This document shows positions 17,066 to 25,313 of a stretch of 64,000 bases of DNA, piece after piece (positions within the stretch are counted from its first letter, which is position 1; the number at the start of each line of letters is the position of its first letter). Origin of the DNA: Clostridia bacterium (GTDB lineage Bacteria > Bacillota > Clostridia > Christensenellales > CAG-138); the NCBI GenBank assembly GCA_017538255.1, contig JAFYJD010000012.1:69714-133713 (forward strand), written 5' to 3'. The notes below the pieces were generated by a model. It saw nothing but the letters and a program-made list of their open reading frames with translations, searched no databases and was not told where the DNA came from. The translations under genes and the position numbers were made by a program.

Positions 17066-17077
17066 TAATAACCATAT

Positions 17078-17096
17078 GGGCGCGCTTGCCGCGCCC
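17078..17096 (+). terminator. Terminator of leuS
   Basis: GGGCGCG paired with CGCGCCC, five-base loop, followed by CTTCTTGTTATTT. Confidence 0.75.
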
Positions 17097-17213
17097 CTTC
17101 TTGTTATTTCAGTTCAATTTCAAGTTGAATCAACTAAATTGCGGCGTTATTTACATTTTTGCGCGAATGAAGTATTATCATATTGGACAATAAAAAACGA
17201 AAGGAATCGCAAT

Positions 17214-17738
17214 ATGGACAACGCAAAGATTGGAGGCTATATTCAGATGCTTCGCCGCAGGGCGGGTTTGACCCAAAAGGACCTTGCGGAACGGCTCAAC
17301 ATCTCTTTTCAGGCAGTATCAAAATGGGAAACGGGGGAGAGCCTGCCGGATACGGGACTTTTGCTTGAATTGTCGGATATTCTCGGTGTTTCTGTCGATA
17401 AACTCCTTACCGGGGGCGCATTCATTACAAACGAACGCAAGTTGATGCGGCTTGAGGACGTGAAGATCGGGTTTGAACTCATTGAGGATATAGGTAGATG
17501 CTTCGGAGAAAAATGCACTTTCTATACTGCTATGATCGACGGCATCAATGAGAAGATGAATATGGATATCCTTGAATATTTGAGCGTTCCGGAAACGCGC
17601 GATGTGATGTATGCAGAAGTGCTGATACAGGGCATTATGGACGGCAAGACCGTCGATATGGAGGAGATCGAATCGGGCTTTGTAAACAAACATATGGTCG
17701 AAGTGATACGGGATTATTTCAAAAAGGCCGATGCGTGA
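17214..17738 (+). CDS. XRE-family transcriptional regulator
   Basis: A 174-residue protein with an N-terminal helix-turn-helix of the XRE/Cro type (about residues 5-60: GYIQMLRRRAGLTQKDLAER, then the recognition helix around NISFQAVSKWETG, and LSDILGVSVDKLL). The C-terminal 110 residues are helical with no recognised motif, probably for ligand binding or dimerisation. This layout (SFQAVSKWE) is common among stand-alone regulators in Clostridia. Start: the ATG at 17214 with AAAGGAA upstream; the longer in-frame reading begins inside the leuS terminator. Its target is not evident, since it stands alone between two terminators. Confidence 0.85.
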   Translation: MDNAKIGGYIQMLRRRAGLTQKDLAERLNISFQAVSKWETGESLPDTGLLLELSDILGVSVDKLLTGGAFITNERKLMRLEDVKIGFELIEDIGRCFGEKCTFYTAMIDGINEKMNMDILEYLSVPETRDVMYAEVLIQGIMDGKTVDMEEIESGFVNKHMVEVIRDYFKKADA

Positions 17739-17756
17739 TCGAGCGAAATCATTCAC

Positions 17757-17784
17757 AAAGGGACGCAGATGAGAGCGTCCCTTT
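17757..17784. terminator. Bidirectional terminator between the XRE gene and the aroE fusion gene
   Basis: Perfect ten-pair stem AAAGGGACGC / GCGTCCCTTT with an eight-base loop; T-rich on both strands, between convergent genes. Confidence 0.85.
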
Positions 17785-17813
17785 ATTGATTGGAATTGAA
17801 TATTGGATCTGCG

Positions 17814-19340
17814 TCAGATCTCTACGATAAGAATGTCCTCAGTCGCATACTCAAGCCTCTTGGTTATAACGCCGTTTTCAAAGCAGAACGTGCCGCCGAT
17901 CGATTCGGGAGCGGCTGAAAGCGAGTTAACAAATAGGGTTTTATTTGCGGCAAGCAGCGACTGATTTGCATAATCAAACTCCGCTTCGAGCCAATCCGCT
18001 TTTGAATAGTTGACATAGACGGGCCAGATCAAAACTCCGTCGCTCTTAAATCTTTCCGGCACATCCCACATATCGCCACAAAGTGCGAGCATAAACTCAC
18101 GACCGCGATAAACAAATCCGCAGGTAGTTTCGCCTTCCTTGTAGTTTTTGTCAAAGTGCACATCTTTCCAACCCGGGGAAATGCGGCGATAGTTTTTTGT
18201 AAGACGACCGCCGATAACAACGGCGCAGGATGAATAGATGCTCGCACCGTCGCGTTCAAAGTAGCCGAATACAAGATCGACACCCTTCGACTCTGACAAA
18301 GCGCAGATGCTATTGATGATCTCGTCGTTTTGAGAAACAGCAATACAGATATCTCTTTCATATTCACCGTTGAGCGCGTCAAAACCCTGCAAAAAGCTTT
18401 CGCCGAATACTATCATATCGGCTTTTCCGCGCGCGGCATCCATAGCACGTTCTATCTGAGAAAGATTGAACGCAATATCATTGTTTTTAAACTCATACTG
18501 CACAAGTCCAATATTCATTGTTTCCTCCTTTCGATATGCGGTTTGGATATCAAAACCGGTCCAAATCCTAAAAGCGATCAATGCCTGATGATATAAAAGA
18601 TCAATGCCCGACAGCGTTTTTAATCCTAAAGCATTGGATGCACGAACAAGCGAGGTATCGCCGTCGCGCCTGTAAACAAGGTCGAATACCATGCATTCAT
18701 TGTTGAGCAAAGACAGAAAACCAAGGTCTATAAAGTCTTCCGCGTTTTCCATTCCGAGCGTGGTCGCGTTTATCAGTATATCCGCTTCTGATACTGAGTT
18801 ATCGACGTTTTCGCAATCGAATATCGCGTTTTCGATCGGAAGAGTTCCGCAGTCGGTATGCGCTCTGTTTATAAACTTAACATTGGCTCCCTGCGCGTTA
18901 AGCGCCGATCCTGCAGCAACAGCAACCGCGCCGGTCCCCAAAATCACAGCGCGTTTCCCGCTTAAGGAAACACACTCGTCCAGCAGCGCCTTAACAAGAC
19001 CCGGCGCGTCGGTATTGAAGCCGATCAATTTGTCGCCATCGACAGATACGATGTTGACGGATTTCGCCGTTACAGCAGAATCATCCAGTTCGTCAAGATA
19101 AGGAATTATCGCCTTTTTGTGCGGCATAGTAATTGCAAATCCTGCAAGACCTCGCTCCAAAACGATGCCGCGAATATTGGAGATTTCACTTCTTTTAACA
19201 CGTATCAGGTCAAAAGAATGGCCGGAGATACCCGCGGCTTTGAACATTGGCGCGTAAACGGTGGGGGAGAGGCTGTGTTCGACAGGATCGCCTATAAGAG
19301 CATAGCGGTATTGGGAATTGCAAGGTTTATCTATTTTCAT
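17814..19340 (-). CDS. aroE: Shikimate dehydrogenase fused in frame to a carbon-nitrogen hydrolase
   Basis: One open frame of 508 residues. Residues 1-272 are a full AroE, which reduces 3-dehydroshikimate with NADPH: SLSP (23-26), MPHKK with catalytic K75, GFNTDAPG with D111, nucleotide loop LGTGAVAVAAG and a late Q252. From M275 to the end is a nitrilase-superfamily domain with Glu314 (FGES) and Cys421 (ALCGDMWD). The usual Y-R-K lysine reads YRR, with another Lys six residues on. The junction keeps AAAGGAGG five bases before an in-frame ATG at 18518, a perfect start site for a separate hydrolase. The aroE start ATG overlaps the aroQ end by 14 bases. Either one fused protein, or fused plus free hydrolase, is made; a frameshift-free lost stop codon is the simplest origin. 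Confidence 0.85.
   Translation of the reverse strand: MKIDKPCNSQYRYALIGDPVEHSLSPTVYAPMFKAAGISGHSFDLIRVKRSEISNIRGIVLERGLAGFAITMPHKKAIIPYLDELDDSAVTAKSVNIVSVDGDKLIGFNTDAPGLVKALLDECVSLSGKRAVILGTGAVAVAAGSALNAQGANVKFINRAHTDCGTLPIENAIFDCENVDNSVSEADILINATTLGMENAEDFIDLGFLSLLNNECMVFDLVYRRDGDTSLVRASNALGLKTLSGIDLLYHQALIAFRIWTGFDIQTAYRKEETMNIGLVQYEFKNNDIAFNLSQIERAMDAARGKADMIVFGESFLQGFDALNGEYERDICIAVSQNDEIINSICALSESKGVDLVFGYFERDGASIYSSCAVVIGGRLTKNYRRISPGWKDVHFDKNYKEGETTCGFVYRGREFMLALCGDMWDVPERFKSDGVLIWPVYVNYSKADWLEAEFDYANQSLLAANKTLFVNSLSAAPESIGGTFCFENGVITKRLEYATEDILIVEI
18516..18529 (-). promoter_or_regulatory. Internal ribosome-binding site and ATG inside the aroE-hydrolase fusion
   Basis: On the minus strand AGGAGG (18529-18524), five bases AAACA, then in-frame ATG (18518-18516), which opens the hydrolase domain. 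Its strength suggests that the hydrolase can also be made alone. Confidence 0.7.
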
Positions 19341-19767
19341 CGATCTTTGATAACAGTATGTCAGCAGCGACATAATAACTTTTTTCGCCAAGCGCGCTGA
19401 CCTGCGCAATACAAACAGGCTCTATGACGCTGACGGCACGAAAAGATTCTCTATTATGGATGTCCGAAAGATGAACTTCTACAGTTGGAATGCCTATAGA
19501 TTCTATCGCGTCGCGTATAGCGTAGGAATAGTGTGAATACGCGCCGGGGTTTATCAGAATACCGTCGAAACATCCCATGGCGTTGTGCAGTTCATCGATG
19601 ATAGCGCCCTCGTGATTTGACTGAAAACATGCGAGATCAGCGCCTTTTTCTTCGAGATAAGATGTTAAACCTTGTATGATCTCATCAAGCGTTTTTGTTC
19701 CGTAAATACTCGGATCGCGCTTGCCGAGAAGATTCAGGCTCGGCCCGTTTATAACAAGTATCTTCAT
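19327..19767 (-). CDS. aroQ: 3-dehydroquinate dehydratase, type II
   Basis: Removes water from 3-dehydroquinate in the shikimate pathway. The 146-residue protein starts MKILVINGPSLNLLGKRDPSIYG, the type II signature with the catalytic Tyr and Arg; NHEGAIID and the INPGAYSHYS stretch (Asn-Pro-Gly-Ala) and the histidine in EVHLSDIHNRE complete the active site. The ATG at 19767 lies one base after the dgt stop and carries the motif at once; an upstream in-frame extension would be wholly inside dgt. It is followed by, and overlaps, aroE, the next-but-one function in the pathway, so both probably respond together. Confidence 0.95.
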   Translation of the reverse strand: MKILVINGPSLNLLGKRDPSIYGTKTLDEIIQGLTSYLEEKGADLACFQSNHEGAIIDELHNAMGCFDGILINPGAYSHYSYAIRDAIESIGIPTVEVHLSDIHNRESFRAVSVIEPVCIAQVSALGEKSYYVAADILLSKIDENR

Positions 19768-19768
19768 A

Positions 19769-20770
19769 TCAGTTCCAATCCTTCGGCACAAAGATACGCT
19801 CATATTCCCGAACGGCATAGCGATCGGTCATACAGGCGATATAGTCCGCGGTTGCTCTGGCTTCACCGTCTTCATCGATGTATTTTTTGAAATCGTCGGG
19901 TAAACGGTCTATATGCGTTAAATAGTATTTATACAGACTTTCAACAAGCGCTTCCGCCTTGCCCTCTTCCGATTTTGCGATAGGGTTATGATACAGATTG
20001 TTGAACAAAAAGTCGCGCAGTTTTTCAAACTCTTCGGACATATCGTCGCTCATACGCACATAATTCTTGTTGAAACTCTCCGTCAGTATATCGAGTATCA
20101 GCGCATTTATCCTTTCGCCGTGGGTAGCGCCAATCATCTCTATGCAGTTTTTCGGCAGCGATTCATTATTCAGCAGTCCCGCGCGGATCGCATCGTCTAT
20201 ATCGTGATTGACATATGCGATGCGGTCGGCAAGACTTACTACGCTCCCCTCAAGGGTTATGGGTGCGCCGTTTTTCTTGTGGTTTAGTATCCCGTCCCGT
20301 ACTTCATAAGTAAGGTTGAGACCGATGCCGTTTTCCAGTTTTTCAACCACCCTCAAACTTTGAACATTGTGCTCAAAGCCACCGGGAACCAGGCTTTTTA
20401 AAACATTTTCGCCCGCGTGGCCAAAAGGCGTATGCCCAAGATCGTGTCCCATCGCGATTGCTTCGGTAAGGTCCTCGTTAAGATTCAAAGCGCGCGATAT
20501 AGTGCGTGCGATCTGTGCAACCTCCAACGTATGTGTGAGCCTTGTACGATAATGATCGCCGACGGGGGAGAGGAACACCTGCGTTTTATGCTTCAATCGC
20601 CTAAAACTCTTGCAATGGATAATGCGATCCCTGTCGCGCACAAACTCCGTCCTTATGGGGCAGGGCTCGATTTGTTTTTTCCTGCCGCGCGAATTTGCCG
20701 ACAGCATCGCATAGGGCGATAGCGTGTCGGTTTCGCGTTTTTCAATTATCTCACGGTAGCACAGCGTCAT
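19769..20770 (-). CDS. dgt: dGTPase-like HD-domain triphosphohydrolase
   Basis: A 333-residue HD-domain protein of the dNTP triphosphohydrolase family, which splits dNTPs to nucleoside and triphosphate. The N-terminal region has SFRRLKHKTQVF and TRLTHTLEVAQIAR (first histidine). The metal-binding HD pair is in AIAMGHDLGHTPFGHAGE, and VSLADRIAYVNHDIDDA supplies the last aspartate. It resembles the shorter dgt-like type rather than E. coli Dgt. Start: I take the ATG at 20770, with GAGG seven bases before; a TTG at 20782 overlaps the end of the flippase gene and is less likely. It sits in the operon flippase-dgt-aroQ-aroE. Confidence 0.9.
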   Translation of the reverse strand: MTLCYREIIEKRETDTLSPYAMLSANSRGRKKQIEPCPIRTEFVRDRDRIIHCKSFRRLKHKTQVFLSPVGDHYRTRLTHTLEVAQIARTISRALNLNEDLTEAIAMGHDLGHTPFGHAGENVLKSLVPGGFEHNVQSLRVVEKLENGIGLNLTYEVRDGILNHKKNGAPITLEGSVVSLADRIAYVNHDIDDAIRAGLLNNESLPKNCIEMIGATHGERINALILDILTESFNKNYVRMSDDMSEEFEKLRDFLFNNLYHNPIAKSEEGKAEALVESLYKYYLTHIDRLPDDFKKYIDEDGEARATADYIACMTDRYAVREYERIFVPKDWN

Positions 20771-20778
20771 ACAATGCC

Positions 20779-22428
20779 TCAATCAATTCGAAAAATCTTA
20801 GCAAACAGTCTGCGTTTTGGCAGGTATTCAAGATCGCTCGCGGCGAATGGGCGCGACAGAATCATCGAAACCGCATACACGGCAATACCTACGATGATTG
20901 CTAACATAGTGCCGATTGTAGGATGCCCAAGGCTTTTAAATATGCCGAAAACGAGGTGAACAAATACGCCCATCACAACACTCGAAAGTATGGGTTTAAT
21001 GAAAGTATCGGAATAACTGATGGACATGCGCGTTTTTCTGATGACATAAACGGTATCACCGATGCCCGCGATCGCATAGCACAGTACGGTGGAGATCGCA
21101 GCACCGAGGATGCCGAGATTGGTGAACTTCATAAGTACAAGCATACTGATTATTTTGACAGCGCCGCCGACAGCAAGGAAGTACACGGGCACGCGCGGCT
21201 TGCCTATGCCTTGTATTATGCCGGTAAGCGTTTGAACAAGCGATAGGAACAGCACGCCTATGGCGGCAATGTACATAACCTGCTGGGCCTGAATATAGAT
21301 CTCGCGGTCGCTTCTGACGGCGTCATAGAGCATACTCATTATCGGCCCGCCGAGCACGAAAAGGCCGGCCGCGCAGGGTGCGCCAATGAGCAGCGCGAGT
21401 TTGATGCCGGTTCGGCTCGCGGAGTTGACATTGCGCCACTCACGCTTTGTAACCGCTTGGGAGATAGCGGGAACAAGACTCATAGACAGCGCCAGCGTCA
21501 AAACGGCCGGCATATTGATAAGTGGCGTAACATAGCCGCGCAGCACGCGGAACGCGGTCTGCGCGCTCTCTTTGGCTATATCCGCATCAATCCCGGCGCT
21601 AATTGCTCGCTCCTTGAGGATGCGGGTTATGAACAGAGTATCGGCGGTCGCGGTGATTGGCATAATCGAAGCGCCGATCGTGATCGGTATCGCGATGACC
21701 AGCAGTTTTTTGATTATCTCGTTTGATGGTGCGACGGAGTCGGCGGCGTTTCTGCCGATGCATATGGAAAGCGTTCCGCGCCTTAATCTGATGTTATAGT
21801 AAAGTGCGATGAATATCAGCGCGGCAAACTCGGATATTGTTACGCCGATAAGAGCGCCCATCGCCGCGTATTCAGGATGCTTGGGGTATCGCTTCATTAG
21901 CAGGGCGGCAAGGGAGAAGCCCACGAGCAGTTTGATAAACTGCTCGATAAGTTGGCTGATCGCCGTTCCTGTCATACACTGCATACCTTGGAGGTATCCG
22001 CGGTAGGCGCACATGATCGATACAAAGAAGAGAGCAGGTGCAAGCGCGATAAGCGAAAGTTTGGCTGGCTCTTGATCTGCCATCTTTGCTATCGGCACCG
22101 CAAGGGCCAATAATAATACAGATGTGATTATGCCGATGAGCAGCAAAACTTTTAATGCAGAGGAGAAGACTTTTTTTGCGCCAATCGCGTCGCCGAGCGC
22201 TATCCGTTCGGATACCAACTTCGATATTGCTGTGGGAATACCCGCGGACGAAATTACAAGCAGACCCGAATAGATAGGATATGCGACTTCATAGTATCCA
22301 AGACCCTTGTCGAGTATGTTCGCAAGGGGAATCCTGTAGACAGCGCCGATGACCTTGACGATAAGCCCGGCAAAGCCGAGTATGGCGGCGCCGTGAGTAA
22401 AGTTGGTTGTCTTTTTTGTCTTTTCCAT
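20779..22428 (-). CDS. SpoVB/MurJ-type polysaccharide flippase (MVF superfamily)
   Basis: A 549-residue membrane protein with about 14 hydrophobic helices, of the family that includes stage V sporulation protein B and Bacillus MurJ (YtgP), which move lipid-linked sugars such as lipid II across the membrane. The N-terminal pattern ILGFAGLIVKVIGAVYRIPLANIL, followed by GLGYYEVAYPIYSGLL and SSAGIPTAISKLVSE, is typical of this branch. Sequence alone does not tell whether it serves the vegetative wall (MurJ) or spore cortex (SpoVB). It is the first gene of a minus-strand operon with dgt, aroQ and aroE, and its end overlaps the possible early TTG of dgt. Confidence 0.88.
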   Translation of the reverse strand: MEKTKKTTNFTHGAAILGFAGLIVKVIGAVYRIPLANILDKGLGYYEVAYPIYSGLLVISSAGIPTAISKLVSERIALGDAIGAKKVFSSALKVLLLIGIITSVLLLALAVPIAKMADQEPAKLSLIALAPALFFVSIMCAYRGYLQGMQCMTGTAISQLIEQFIKLLVGFSLAALLMKRYPKHPEYAAMGALIGVTISEFAALIFIALYYNIRLRRGTLSICIGRNAADSVAPSNEIIKKLLVIAIPITIGASIMPITATADTLFITRILKERAISAGIDADIAKESAQTAFRVLRGYVTPLINMPAVLTLALSMSLVPAISQAVTKREWRNVNSASRTGIKLALLIGAPCAAGLFVLGGPIMSMLYDAVRSDREIYIQAQQVMYIAAIGVLFLSLVQTLTGIIQGIGKPRVPVYFLAVGGAVKIISMLVLMKFTNLGILGAAISTVLCYAIAGIGDTVYVIRKTRMSISYSDTFIKPILSSVVMGVFVHLVFGIFKSLGHPTIGTMLAIIVGIAVYAVSMILSRPFAASDLEYLPKRRLFAKIFRID

Positions 22429-22638
22429 ATTTTAACCCTATATGCCGAAACTCAGGCTCGGCAGTCCTTTCGATCAACGGTATTGAGCAGTAAACCGCAT
22501 ATAGACGAGATTATTATATCATATTAATACTTGATTTGCTATATGTTCATCGTGCATTTTTTGTATAAGAATGCGGTTAAGAAATCCGATTATTGCTAAA
22601 ACTAAACGTATTGACGAAAAAGGAGAGCAGCGGAAATT

Positions 22639-23559
22639 ATGAGTTCTATTTATACCGATCTTGCAATGGAACTGAAGGAACTCGATCCAGACATGAATGG
22701 GATCAGCGAAACCGAGGAACAACGCGGAGAGATAGCGATAAAGCGTGTTGGTATAATCACAAAGGAAGCGGCCGAAAAGGTCAATAAGGCGATTGGCAAA
22801 TACATCACTATCGATGCGCCGGATCTGGCGGCAAGACCGCTTGATCTTTTCAACAACGTCGAAAAATGCCTTTCGGATGAACTGCGTTCGCTTATTAGAT
22901 TCGATATCAACAAGTCCACCGCGCTTGTCGTGGGGCTCGGAAATCAGGGCATAACGCCCGATTCGCTCGGCCCGAAAGCGGCGGAAAAGGTCTTTGTAAC
23001 AAGACACATAAAGGGCTTTGCCCCAGATGCGTTCGACTTTGAACTGCCTAGCGTCTGCTCGATCGCACCCGGAGTGCTCGGAGTAACTGGGGTAGAAACA
23101 GCGGATATAGTTCGCGGGGTTGTGAGCTTTGCAAAGCCCGATTACATCATTGCAATAGATTCGCTCGCTTCAAGACGCGCGTCAAGGATATCGAGCATCA
23201 TCCAGTTGTCCGATGCAGGCATAAGCCCGGGCTCGGGAGTCGGAAATCTAAGGAGCGAATTGAGCAAAGCAAGCCTCGGAGTTCCGGTCATAGCGATTGG
23301 CGTACCGCTCGTAGTTAGAGCGTCTACAATAACGCGGGATACCATTTCAACAATACTCAAGGAATCACTCGTTGATAACAGCGAAAGCATGCTTGACGAA
23401 CTCGAATCGCGCATAATTGAAAAAAGCCTCGACGATATGATAGTTACTCCGAAGGACATCGATATTATCGTCGAGGATATGTCAAGGATCATCGCAAATG
23501 CGATTAATTCGGCGCTATTCGGAGAAAATGTCGAAAAAATCCGAGAAATGATCGCCTAA
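22639..23559 (+). CDS. gpr: GPR endopeptidase, spore protease
   Basis: GPR degrades small acid-soluble spore proteins when spores germinate, releasing amino acids and freeing the DNA. It is made as a zymogen in the forespore; the N-terminal YTDLAMELKELDP stretch here corresponds to the propeptide region. The 306-residue product shows the family core: TALVVGLGNQGITPDSLGPKA, VFVTRHI, the SIAPGVLGVTGVETADIV box, AIDSLASRRASRI and the GISPGSGVGN loop. The start ATG at 22639 lies in a purine-rich leader (AAAAAGGAGAG). Neighbours are divergent (flippase) and convergent (rqcH, 3 bases away), so it is monocistronic. I could not identify a forespore promoter with confidence. Confidence 0.95.
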   Translation: MSSIYTDLAMELKELDPDMNGISETEEQRGEIAIKRVGIITKEAAEKVNKAIGKYITIDAPDLAARPLDLFNNVEKCLSDELRSLIRFDINKSTALVVGLGNQGITPDSLGPKAAEKVFVTRHIKGFAPDAFDFELPSVCSIAPGVLGVTGVETADIVRGVVSFAKPDYIIAIDSLASRRASRISSIIQLSDAGISPGSGVGNLRSELSKASLGVPVIAIGVPLVVRASTITRDTISTILKESLVDNSESMLDELESRIIEKSLDDMIVTPKDIDIIVEDMSRIIANAINSALFGENVEKIREMIA

Positions 23560-23562
23560 AAA

Positions 23563-25269
23563 CTAACCTTGTTTGCTTGCAAGTTTTTCAACGAGTTCTG
23601 GATCGGGTGCGACTGTCAAAGTTTTTTGGTGCGTATAGACCACGAAACCAGGCTTTGCGCCCGACGGTTTTTTAACATACTTTCGCAGCGTGTAGTCGAC
23701 CGCAGTATTGCCGGAAGCACGTCCCTGCGAATGATGGGCGGCAATGACAGCGGCTTCCAATAAGGCGGTATCGCTTGGCTTGCGACCACAGCATTTTAGT
23801 ATAACGTGAGAGCCGTGCACATCCTTGGTGTGCAGCCATATATCGTCAGGAGAAGCGTCTTTGAACGTCAGTCTGTCGTTCTGCGTGTTGTTCTTTCCGG
23901 CAAGGATCAAGCAGCCGTCAGTTGAAGTATAAGCGAACGGCTTCGATTTTTGCGGTTTTTGTTGTTTTTTTGCGACTTTTAAACGGTTCGCCCTTATGTA
24001 GCCGGAAGAACAGAGTTCCGAACGTACATCTTCAAAATCAGAGCCCGAAACACAGTTTTTAAGATCGTTTTCGACACCTTTCAAGTATTCGATCTCTTTA
24101 ACCGCTTCTTCAAGAAGCACGAGTGCGATATCGCGCCCCGATTTTGCTTTTCTATACTTCTTGTAATAGATTTGCGCATTATCCGCGCAGTTTCTTGTGC
24201 TGTCAAGCGGTATGGTTATTTTCTGCGGCGGATCAAGATAATAGTTATCAAGTGAGACTTCTTCGGCCCGTTCGGGAAGTGCATATATGTTCGCTGTCAG
24301 CAGTTCCCCAAACAGGCGCAGTTTTTCTATCTCAGCCTCGTCTCCTATGGATAACGAAAACTTTTCTGCCTTTCGTGCAAGGCGCTGAATTGAGTTTTGA
24401 AGCGTCTTTTCAAGCGATGATGCACGACGTTTAGCACTCTCAAGTTCGGCCCTAAAACGATAAAACTCATCGGCGGCATCGGAAATACGCTCAAAACAGA
24501 TCACTTTTTCATTTGGCGGGGTAAAAGGAAGAAACATCCTCTTTTCGCCGCGCACTACGATAGAAGGCTTAGTTTTGCCGTCAAAGATCGATCCATAAAG
24601 ACCTACTATACCGGAAGTTGCATCATATGACGCGATCTCGACATAGTCAAGCATAAATGCGGCTATGGCGGGGGAAAGGCCGCATATCGAGTTTGAAAGT
24701 GCTTTGTCTTGGCGCTCCGCGCGCGACAAAATGCCATGAATGTCATCAACGGTCAAGAATGCAGGATCGAGTTTATCCTGCACCGGCGGAAACTCGTATT
24801 TGATTTTCGGCAGCACAAGGCGCACGCTGCTCATCGAGGGCGATACGCGCCTTATCGCATCAATGATTAAGAAGTCGGCATCAGTCAGGATTATGTTTGA
24901 ATGCCTGCCCATAATCTCGCAAATCAACTTGAACTCGGCGCTATCGTTAAGTTCGTTTCGACCTTCAAAGCCGATGATAACGATCCTGTCATGTTTCGGT
25001 TGATCAACCGAAACGATTCTTGCCCCCGCAAGATGCTTTCGGACAAGCATTAAAAAGTTCGGCGCATCAATGGGCGAATGTCTCTTTTCGTTCGTAATGT
25101 GAAGGCGACAGTTCTCGCTTGAAGATGAAGCGATAAAGCGCTTATTTTCGCCGTTTTGGTGAACGGAAAACAGCAGCTCGTACTTTTCGGGCTGCTGGAT
25201 CTTTTCAACCTTTCCGCCGATGAGAGAGCGCATTTCAATTACAGATGCAGATAGTGTCAGTCCGTCCAT
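23563..25269 (-). CDS. rqcH: RqcH/NFACT family protein (ribosome quality control; fibronectin-binding-like)
   Basis: RqcH binds stalled 50S subunits and adds alanine tails to the trapped peptide, marking it for ClpXP and other proteases. The 568 residues show NFACT-N at the start (TLSASVIEMRSLIGGKVEKI), the IMGRHSNIIL motif, a long coiled-coil in the middle (about 270-420), and the NFACT-R domain with DIWLHTKDVHGSHVILK (about residue 468). The start ATG lacks a clear SD, and a terminator-like hairpin (25282-25306) with T-run ends only five bases before it. It lies downstream of tig-clpP-clpX and the fumarylacetoacetase-family gene, a sensible place next to the proteases that remove tagged chains. 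Confidence 0.92.
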   Translation of the reverse strand: MDGLTLSASVIEMRSLIGGKVEKIQQPEKYELLFSVHQNGENKRFIASSSSENCRLHITNEKRHSPIDAPNFLMLVRKHLAGARIVSVDQPKHDRIVIIGFEGRNELNDSAEFKLICEIMGRHSNIILTDADFLIIDAIRRVSPSMSSVRLVLPKIKYEFPPVQDKLDPAFLTVDDIHGILSRAERQDKALSNSICGLSPAIAAFMLDYVEIASYDATSGIVGLYGSIFDGKTKPSIVVRGEKRMFLPFTPPNEKVICFERISDAADEFYRFRAELESAKRRASSLEKTLQNSIQRLARKAEKFSLSIGDEAEIEKLRLFGELLTANIYALPERAEEVSLDNYYLDPPQKITIPLDSTRNCADNAQIYYKKYRKAKSGRDIALVLLEEAVKEIEYLKGVENDLKNCVSGSDFEDVRSELCSSGYIRANRLKVAKKQQKPQKSKPFAYTSTDGCLILAGKNNTQNDRLTFKDASPDDIWLHTKDVHGSHVILKCCGRKPSDTALLEAAVIAAHHSQGRASGNTAVDYTLRKYVKKPSGAKPGFVVYTHQKTLTVAPDPELVEKLASKQG

Positions 25270-25274
25270 AGCAT

Positions 25275-25306
25275 AAAAATAGCGTCAAGGCGTATGCCAT
25301 TGACGC
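25275..25306 (-). terminator. Terminator-like hairpin directly upstream of rqcH
   Basis: On the minus strand GCGTCAA and TTGACGC pair around 11 bases and are followed by TATTTTTATG. It would end transcripts from the tig-clpP-clpX side, or attenuate read-through into rqcH. Confidence 0.6.
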
Positions 25307-25313
25307 CGACAGA

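Noticed and set aside
17757..17784. Small inverted repeat as a possible regulator site
   Set aside because: Position between convergent genes and T-rich ends on both strands make it an ordinary bidirectional terminator.
22500..22638. A forespore sigma-G or sigma-F promoter for gpr
   Set aside because: TGTATA at 22562 fits a -35 box, but no matching -10 box stands at a proper distance; I did not report it.
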